From contig CAYWZO010000019.1 of the NCBI GenBank assembly GCA_964462865.1, forward strand, positions 1 through 35,999: a DNA stretch of 35,999 nt, in the 5' to 3' direction. This document shows, one piece after another, positions 31,585 through 35,999 of this stretch. Within the stretch, counting starts at the first letter, position 1. Every line of letters starts with the position of its first letter. The position numbers and the translations under genes were made by a program. The notes beneath the pieces are model-generated. The model saw nothing but the letters and a program-made list of their open reading frames with translations. It ran no database searches and was not told the DNA's origin. Source of the stretch: Fen-1077 sp964462865. GTDB taxonomy: Bacteria; Chloroflexota; Dehalococcoidia; Dehalococcoidales; RBG-16-60-22.

Positions 31585-32610
31585 ATGAAAAAGACACCGT
31601 CTGCCCAGCCCATCGAACGCAATATCGCCATGGAACTGGTGCGCGTCACCGAAGCCGCCGCCATGGCGGCAGCACGCTTCTTAGGTCGCGGTGACAAAAT
31701 ACTGGTAGATGACATGGCGGTCAAAGCCATGCGGAACGTGCTGGGTTTTGTCCGGATGGACGGGATAGTGGTCATCGGCGAAGGTGAAAAGGACGAGGCA
31801 CCTATGCTCTTCATCGGAGAGGCTATCGGTGACGGCTCGGAACCGAAGGTCGATATCGCCGTCGACCCGGTTGACGGGACAACTCTGACCGCCCGGGGAC
31901 TCCCCGGCGCCATCTCCGTGGTCGCCCTTTCCGCCCGCGGGACGATGCACTGTCCCCGGCACTTCGTTTACATGAATAAAATCGTCACGGGAGCCGAAGC
32001 TAAGAACGTTATCGATATCAACGCCCCGGTGGCGGAAAACCTGAAAAATATCGCCAGGGCTAAGAAAAAGAGAATATCCGAGGTGACCGTCATCGTCCTG
32101 GACCGGCCGCGCCACCAGCAGTTACTGGATGATATCCGGAGCGTCGGCGCCAGGGTAAAACTGATTTCCGACGGTGATGTTTCCGCCAGCATCGTAGCGG
32201 CCCTGCCGGAGACGGACGTGGACGTGCTCATGGGCGTCGGGGGAACGCCAGAAGGGGTGCTGGCCGCCGCGGCGATACGCTGTATCGGTGGCAGCATGCA
32301 GTGCAAGGCCTGGCCCCGCAATGACAAGGAAAGGCAGGGCGCCATCGACCGGGGAGAGGACATCGAGAAAGTCTATAAAACGGAAGATATGATTGATAGT
32401 GACGACGTGTTCTTCGCCGCTACCGGCGTCAGCAGCGGCGATTTATTGAGAGGGGTACGCTATTTCAGCGGTGGGGCGCAGACCCAGTCCATCGCCATGC
32501 GCGGCCGCTCCGGCACCATGCGCTGGGTGGATGCCCGCCATAACTTCGCTAAGCTGGAAAAGCTAGATTTCATGAAGTTCGCCGAAACCAGGCGATGGTC
32601 CCAGGGGTAA
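31585..32610 (+). CDS. glpX: Fructose-1,6-bisphosphatase class II
   Basis: 341 residues, normal for GlpX. Metal- and substrate-site motifs are GEGEKDEAPML (about residues 66-76) and DPVDGTTLTARGLPGAISV (about 95-113); GVGGTPEGVLAAAAIRCIGG follows near residue 215. It dephosphorylates fructose 1,6-bisphosphate in gluconeogenesis, fitting a cell that builds sugars from pyruvate made by the neighbouring Por enzyme. It lies 25 nt behind tRNA-Pro and has no strong ribosome-binding site near the ATG. It converges on the radical SAM gene, with a 1-nt gap. Confidence 0.93.
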   Translation: MKKTPSAQPIERNIAMELVRVTEAAAMAAARFLGRGDKILVDDMAVKAMRNVLGFVRMDGIVVIGEGEKDEAPMLFIGEAIGDGSEPKVDIAVDPVDGTTLTARGLPGAISVVALSARGTMHCPRHFVYMNKIVTGAEAKNVIDINAPVAENLKNIARAKKKRISEVTVIVLDRPRHQQLLDDIRSVGARVKLISDGDVSASIVAALPETDVDVLMGVGGTPEGVLAAAAIRCIGGSMQCKAWPRNDKERQGAIDRGEDIEKVYKTEDMIDSDDVFFAATGVSSGDLLRGVRYFSGGAQTQSIAMRGRSGTMRWVDARHNFAKLEKLDFMKFAETRRWSQG

Positions 32611-32611
32611 C

Positions 32612-33994
32612 TTAAACGCTCTTCAGCAACATGCCCAAGCCCTTGAAGTTCATCCTGATTTCGGGCCATGAGGTGCACCGGCGCAGTCTCTGCCAGAGGT
32701 AAGCCGGGCGCAGGTAAAAATACCGATAAGCCTGTTTTAACCAGTTTTTCAGGTCTTCCCGGCTCAACTTATCGCTTTCAAAGACGGGCGTCGTCGGGTT
32801 GTCCGTCCCGGCATAGACGAAACTGTCCCAGGAGACGCCTTCTTGCCTGTTTTTCATATAAATATCATAAAGTTCGGTGCCGGGGAACGGGGTGGTGACG
32901 GAAAACTGGGCGAAATCCACCTTGAGCCTCTTCGCGAAGTCGATAGTCTGCCGGATGGTGTCCGGCGTTTCCCCGGGTGAACCCAGCATGAAATAGCCGA
33001 TGATTTGCAGACCCGCCTCGCGGCCGTGGCGGACCGCCTCCTCCACCTGGGCGATGGTGGTATCTTTACGCAGCGTCCTGATAATTTCCGGGGAAGCCGA
33101 CTCGATGCCGTAAGCCACGGCATAGCAGCCGGCCTGCTTCATGTGGCGTAACAGCTCTTTATCCACCAAGTTGACCCGTGTCTCGCAGGTCCAGGCAATC
33201 TTCAGCCCCGAGCCGAGGATTTTATCACAGATGTCATGAACACGCGGACTATCCAGGGTGAAGGAATCGTCATAAAAGGCTATCTCTCTGATGCCGAACT
33301 GCTTTCGCAGATAGGCCATCTCGGCCACGACCCTCTCCGGGCTCTGCGCCCGGAACCTGGAGCCGAAAACAGGCTTGGAACAATAGGCGCAGTGATAGGG
33401 ACAGCCCCGGCTGGTCACCACGGCGGCAAAGGGCTGGGACACACCATGGGGCGGGTGGGGACAGTATTTTTGCCAGGGCAACAGCTCATAGGCCGGGAAA
33501 GGCAGGGAGTCCATATCAACCTGGGATGCCCTGTCTGCCGCAGTCTGGATTTCACTTTCCGTCCGGTAGGTGATGCCCGCGACCCTGTCCAGAGGCTGGC
33601 TGCCTTGCAGTGCCTGCAAGACCTCGAGGATAGTATCGTCACCCTCGCCCCTGACAATGATGTCTATTTCCGGGGCGGAAGCCATCGTTTCCATCGGGAG
33701 CATGGTAGCGTGGGCACCACCCAAGACTATTTTCCGGCCAGGGCTGGCCTGCTTGAGGTAGCGGGCGATTTTCATAGCGGTGCTGATGGTCGGTGTCATG
33801 GCGGTCAGCCCGATGACATCAGCATCGGTAACCATAGCCGGGATATCCTCCGGTTGAAGTTCCAGCGCATTGGCGTCCAGCAGCTTCACCGGGTAGCCGG
33901 CTTTTTCCAGAATCGCCGCGATTAAAGCCAGACCTACAGGCGGCTGGGGATAGCGAGTGAATTGAGGCGGGTTGACCAGTGTAATATTCAACAT
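32612..33994 (-). CDS. B12-binding-domain radical SAM protein
   Basis: 460 residues. An N-terminal cobalamin-binding Rossmann-like domain (about 1-130, starting NITLVNPP and with VVLGGAHAT-like strand KIVLGGAHAT) is followed by a radical SAM domain with C198-x3-C202-x2-C205 (RGCPYHCAYC). This is the BchE/HpnP class of methyltransferases and cyclases. Lipid, hopanoid or natural-product methylation is plausible. It lies 31 nt after a polyprenyl-type glycosyltransferase in the same operon, which hints at a lipid or cell-surface glycan substrate. No ribosome-binding site is evident. The exact substrate is unknown. Confidence 0.88.
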   Translation of the reverse strand: MLNITLVNPPQFTRYPQPPVGLALIAAILEKAGYPVKLLDANALELQPEDIPAMVTDADVIGLTAMTPTISTAMKIARYLKQASPGRKIVLGGAHATMLPMETMASAPEIDIIVRGEGDDTILEVLQALQGSQPLDRVAGITYRTESEIQTAADRASQVDMDSLPFPAYELLPWQKYCPHPPHGVSQPFAAVVTSRGCPYHCAYCSKPVFGSRFRAQSPERVVAEMAYLRKQFGIREIAFYDDSFTLDSPRVHDICDKILGSGLKIAWTCETRVNLVDKELLRHMKQAGCYAVAYGIESASPEIIRTLRKDTTIAQVEEAVRHGREAGLQIIGYFMLGSPGETPDTIRQTIDFAKRLKVDFAQFSVTTPFPGTELYDIYMKNRQEGVSWDSFVYAGTDNPTTPVFESDKLSREDLKNWLKQAYRYFYLRPAYLWQRLRRCTSWPEIRMNFKGLGMLLKSV

Positions 33995-34025
33995 GTTTAT
34001 GATGTAGCTGTAAATACGGGTCGGG

Positions 34026-34928
34026 TCAACGTTTATCCCTGGTTACCGCGCGATGGATGATATTCGACATGGCGTAGAGTGTAAGTCCATTAAAAACGCT
34101 AATAACCCCGATAATAATAAAGAATACGGCCATGAGCGCCCAAGGGGTGGATACCACGCCGCTCTGGGAATAGAGCCGGATAGTAACTATACCGGCGGCC
34201 AGCCCTGCCAACATGATAATAACCCCGGCCAGACCGAAGAAAAAGAGGGGTCTTCTTTCTGAAATCATCACCAGCACCTTGGTAAGCACACCCAGGCCGT
34301 GCGCTACCGGGTTTAAGGTGGAGCTATCCTTACCGTAGGTGACCGATACAGGTACTTGCGCGATTTTCAGGTTCCGGCTGGCCGCCTCGGCAATTGTTTC
34401 GGCTGATATCGCCATACCATCTTCCTCTAAATTTAGGGTCGCTATGGCCTTCCGCGAAAAAGCCCTGAAGCCGCATTCTGAATCGGTAAGAGGGTTTTTC
34501 AAAAGGACATTGACAGATTGTGAGATAACCTTCTGTCCGAAGCGCCGGTAAAAGGGTATTTTCCCGGACTGTTTCTCTCTGGTGCCGATGACCACATCAT
34601 AGCCTTCTAATATCGGCTGGGTAATCTGAGGGATATCGCCAGGGTCATGTTGAGCATCGGCATCCAGGATAATCAGGATATCAGGGTCTTTCTTCCTCGC
34701 TTCGTGAAAAAGGCTAAGGATAGCCGCGCCGTAGCCTTTGTTCTCTGGATGGCTTATGACGCTGGCTCCGGCCAGGGCGGCAATCCTGGCGGTTTCATCA
34801 GTGCTGCCGTCATCGACGACGATAACTTCATCAACATATTGCCGTGTATTGAGCACCATGGTGCCAATATATTTACCTTCATTATAAGCCGGTAACCCGG
34901 CAATTATTTTCGGCTTCTCTTGAGACAT
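34026..34928 (-). CDS. GT2 glycosyltransferase with two C-terminal membrane helices
   Basis: 300 residues from the ATG at 34928. The GT2 catalytic domain has AGLPAYNEG at the start, VVDDGSTDET, and the DAD/QHDP metal motif in ILDADAQHDPGD. The last about 80 residues form two membrane helices (FFFGLAGVIIMLAGL... and WALMAVFFIIIGVI...). This is the architecture of dolichol/undecaprenyl-phosphate sugar transferases (DPM1-like), which put mannose or glucose on a lipid carrier at the inner membrane. It lies between a small regulator gene and a radical SAM gene. Confidence 0.9.
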   Translation of the reverse strand: MSQEKPKIIAGLPAYNEGKYIGTMVLNTRQYVDEVIVVDDGSTDETARIAALAGASVISHPENKGYGAAILSLFHEARKKDPDILIILDADAQHDPGDIPQITQPILEGYDVVIGTREKQSGKIPFYRRFGQKVISQSVNVLLKNPLTDSECGFRAFSRKAIATLNLEEDGMAISAETIAEAASRNLKIAQVPVSVTYGKDSSTLNPVAHGLGVLTKVLVMISERRPLFFFGLAGVIIMLAGLAAGIVTIRLYSQSGVVSTPWALMAVFFIIIGVISVFNGLTLYAMSNIIHRAVTRDKR

Positions 34929-34939
34929 ATCTTCACTAC

Positions 34940-35134
34940 TCAATTATCAATTGCGATTCCTGCCTCCAGGAAGAGTTTCTTCAGTTCCCTACGTGCCAGC
35001 CGGGTAGGGTTACCTCCTTTGTTCTCCCAGCGCTGTACCGTGGAGAGACTAACACCCACTTCCCGAGCCAAGTCCTCCTGCGCCCATTCTCTTCTCTTGC
35101 GCAGTTCCCTGACCTTCTCACTTAGTTCTTTCAT
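34940..35134 (-). CDS. Small XRE-family HTH regulator
   Basis: 64 residues from the ATG at 35134, placed 5 nt after a perfect GGAGG; the open frame to 35221 is rejected because it would run into the promoter. The helix-turn-helix is seen in WAQEDLAREVGVSLSTVQRWE (about residues 15-35). There is almost nothing besides the DNA-binding domain. It is the first gene of the operon with the glycosyltransferase and radical SAM protein, and probably regulates its own promoter at 35221-35193. Confidence 0.82.
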   Translation of the reverse strand: MKELSEKVRELRKRREWAQEDLAREVGVSLSTVQRWENKGGNPTRLARRELKKLFLEAGIAIDN

Positions 35135-35192
35135 TATAACCTCCATAAGCTGATACAGGCAAGGGCTTATATCAATATTTACATGCCAGTGA

Positions 35193-35221
35193 ATTATAGA
35201 ATGAAACAGGTCATTTGTCAA
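35193..35221 (-). promoter_or_regulatory. Consensus promoter of the XRE-GT2-radical SAM operon
   Basis: Minus strand: TTGACA (35221-35216), 17-nt spacer, TATAAT (35198-35193), a perfect sigma-70 match. The flanking 35222-35340 is very AT-rich with several ATATTAT-type palindromes that could be operators. Confidence 0.75.
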
Positions 35222-35312
35222 TATATAGCATATTATAATGCCTTATGTCCATATTATCATATATTTGTTACCCTGTTGTCCAATATTATGTTCTTAGCAT
35301 TATTGTGTCTTT

Positions 35313-35341
35313 TTGACAATAATATATTTAAAGGATAAAAT
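35313..35341 (+). promoter_or_regulatory. Promoter of tRNA-Gly
   Basis: TTGACA (35313-35318), 17-nt spacer, TAAAAT (35336-35341). Start of transcription would be near 35348, 8 nt before the tRNA. Confidence 0.7.
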
Positions 35342-35355
35342 AAAAACGAAATTTT

Positions 35356-35432
35356 GCGGGAGTAACTCAGGTGGCTAGAGTACCTGCCTTCCAAGCAGGC
35401 TGTCGCGGGTTCGAGTCCCGTCTCCCGCTCCA
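35356..35432 (+). tRNA. tRNA-Gly (anticodon TCC)
   Basis: Acceptor GCGGGAG/CTCCCGC, discriminator T, encoded CCA. The anticodon stem is CCTGC/GCAGG with loop CTTCCAA. The T arm is GCGGG/CCCGT-type with loop TTCGAGT. Confidence 0.93.
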
Positions 35433-35589
35433 CAAAGCTAAGCGACTACCTGCCTAGGTAAAAAATATTACAGGGCCGACCGCAAATGAAAGTGGGAGAA
35501 GCGCGCCGGTAAAAAACAAAGCTGTCATTCAAAAGAAAAAACCCGGCACTATGGCTTCCCGAGACGGCGCCAGCGAGCCTCTAGTCTCG

Positions 35590-35999
35590 CTAGTACCAGC
35601 CGTATTTCTTGACTGAGTCAACCATCGCTCTCATGTTCTCCGGTTTTGCATCATAGATGCCACCGCCGTTCGCCAGGATAAAGCCGCCTTCCTTGCCGCA
35701 AACCTTGATCAGCTTCTTGCAGTACTCCTCGACATCCTGGGGCGAACCGAGCTGCAGGAGAGGAAGAGGTACGTTACCCATCAGGCATACACGGTCTCCG
35801 AGAATTTCCTTGGCTCTGAAGATGTCCGTGCTTTCGAATAAAACGAGTAGGCTCCCTTTCGGAAAGTTGGTGAAATACTCAAGCTGCTTATCACGCCGTC
35901 CCTCAAAAAACATACAGACACTATCATATCCGAGACCAAGAGTTGCCTCGATAGACCTCTTCCAATAAGGCCACACGAATTCCTCGAATTGTTTTTGGG
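35590..35999 (-). CDS. Uroporphyrinogen decarboxylase-family protein (3' part)
   Basis: Only the C-terminal 136 codons are in the window; the frame stays open to the window edge and continues as KQFEEFVWPYWKR, which is typical of the URO-D/MtaA superfamily. Later segments VLFESTDIF, GDRVCLMGNVPLPLLQLGSPQDVEEYC and GGFILANGGGIYDAKPENM also fit. MtaA/CmuA-like members are methyltransferases acting with corrinoid proteins and are common in anaerobes; true HemE is less likely given the sequence between. The 157 nt between tRNA-Gly and this stop hold nothing I can identify. Confidence 0.8.
   Translation of the reverse strand, partial: QKQFEEFVWPYWKRSIEATLGLGYDSVCMFFEGRRDKQLEYFTNFPKGSLLVLFESTDIFRAKEILGDRVCLMGNVPLPLLQLGSPQDVEEYCKKLIKVCGKEGGFILANGGGIYDAKPENMRAMVDSVKKYGWY

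Overview
The window (about 36 kb, moderately GC-rich with a few AT-rich pockets) reads as a chromosomal segment of a strictly anaerobic bacterium. A Chloroflexota lineage near Dehalococcoidia is my best guess. The basis is the gene content: rubrerythrin-like oxygen defence, a minimal SufBC pair, ferredoxin-linked 2-oxoacid oxidation, a methanogen-type homocysteine operon, and several TTG starts. The taxonomic call is inference; no rRNA is present.

Region 1 (116-5195, minus strand) is a seven-gene operon for oxygen and iron-sulfur protection: three ferritin-like diiron proteins (one a tandem double-domain protein), a Rieske ferredoxin, a flavin reductase-rubredoxin fusion with a likely internal start for free rubredoxin, and SufB/SufC. 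Bases 1-115 hold nothing I recognise. Region 2 (5362-6288, plus) has a perfect CRP/FNR-type palindrome in front of two small unknown genes. Region 3 (6306-8715, minus) is a three-gene operon matching the sulfide-dependent homocysteine pathway of methanogens. Region 4 (8801-12641, plus) is housekeeping: aspS, tig and clpP. An accessory patch follows (12649-13319): a GIY-YIG gene between two 20-bp palindromes and an AT-rich HEPN-like fragment.

Region 5 (13331-20079, minus) holds dprA-topA-xerC-M24 peptidase-PHP-formyltransferase as a tight operon, started from a promoter that lies back to back with one for a 47-residue membrane protein. Two tRNA-Ser genes, a cupin-like gene, two 56-residue zinc-ribbon proteins, an unknown conserved protein and a sugar nucleotidyltransferase follow (20364-23478), then an ArsB/NhaD-type transporter.

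Region 6 (25050-31243, plus) is the metabolic centrepiece. A promoter and tRNA-Arg lead into porGDAB (2-oxoacid:ferredoxin oxidoreductase), directly followed by NuoE-like, NuoF-like and HoxU/NuoG-N-like subunits, ending at a strong terminator. The layout suggests a 2-oxoacid oxidoreductase physically coupled to an NAD(H)-reactive flavin module. Region 7 has tRNA-Pro plus class II fructose-1,6-bisphosphatase. Region 8 (32612-35221, minus) is a three-gene operon (small XRE regulator, polyprenyl-type GT2 glycosyltransferase, B12-binding radical SAM) under a consensus promoter. The window ends with tRNA-Gly and the 3' part of a uroporphyrinogen-decarboxylase-family gene.

Dispersed repeats with the core TGTCATTGCGAG occur at three places (12649, 30334, 31262).
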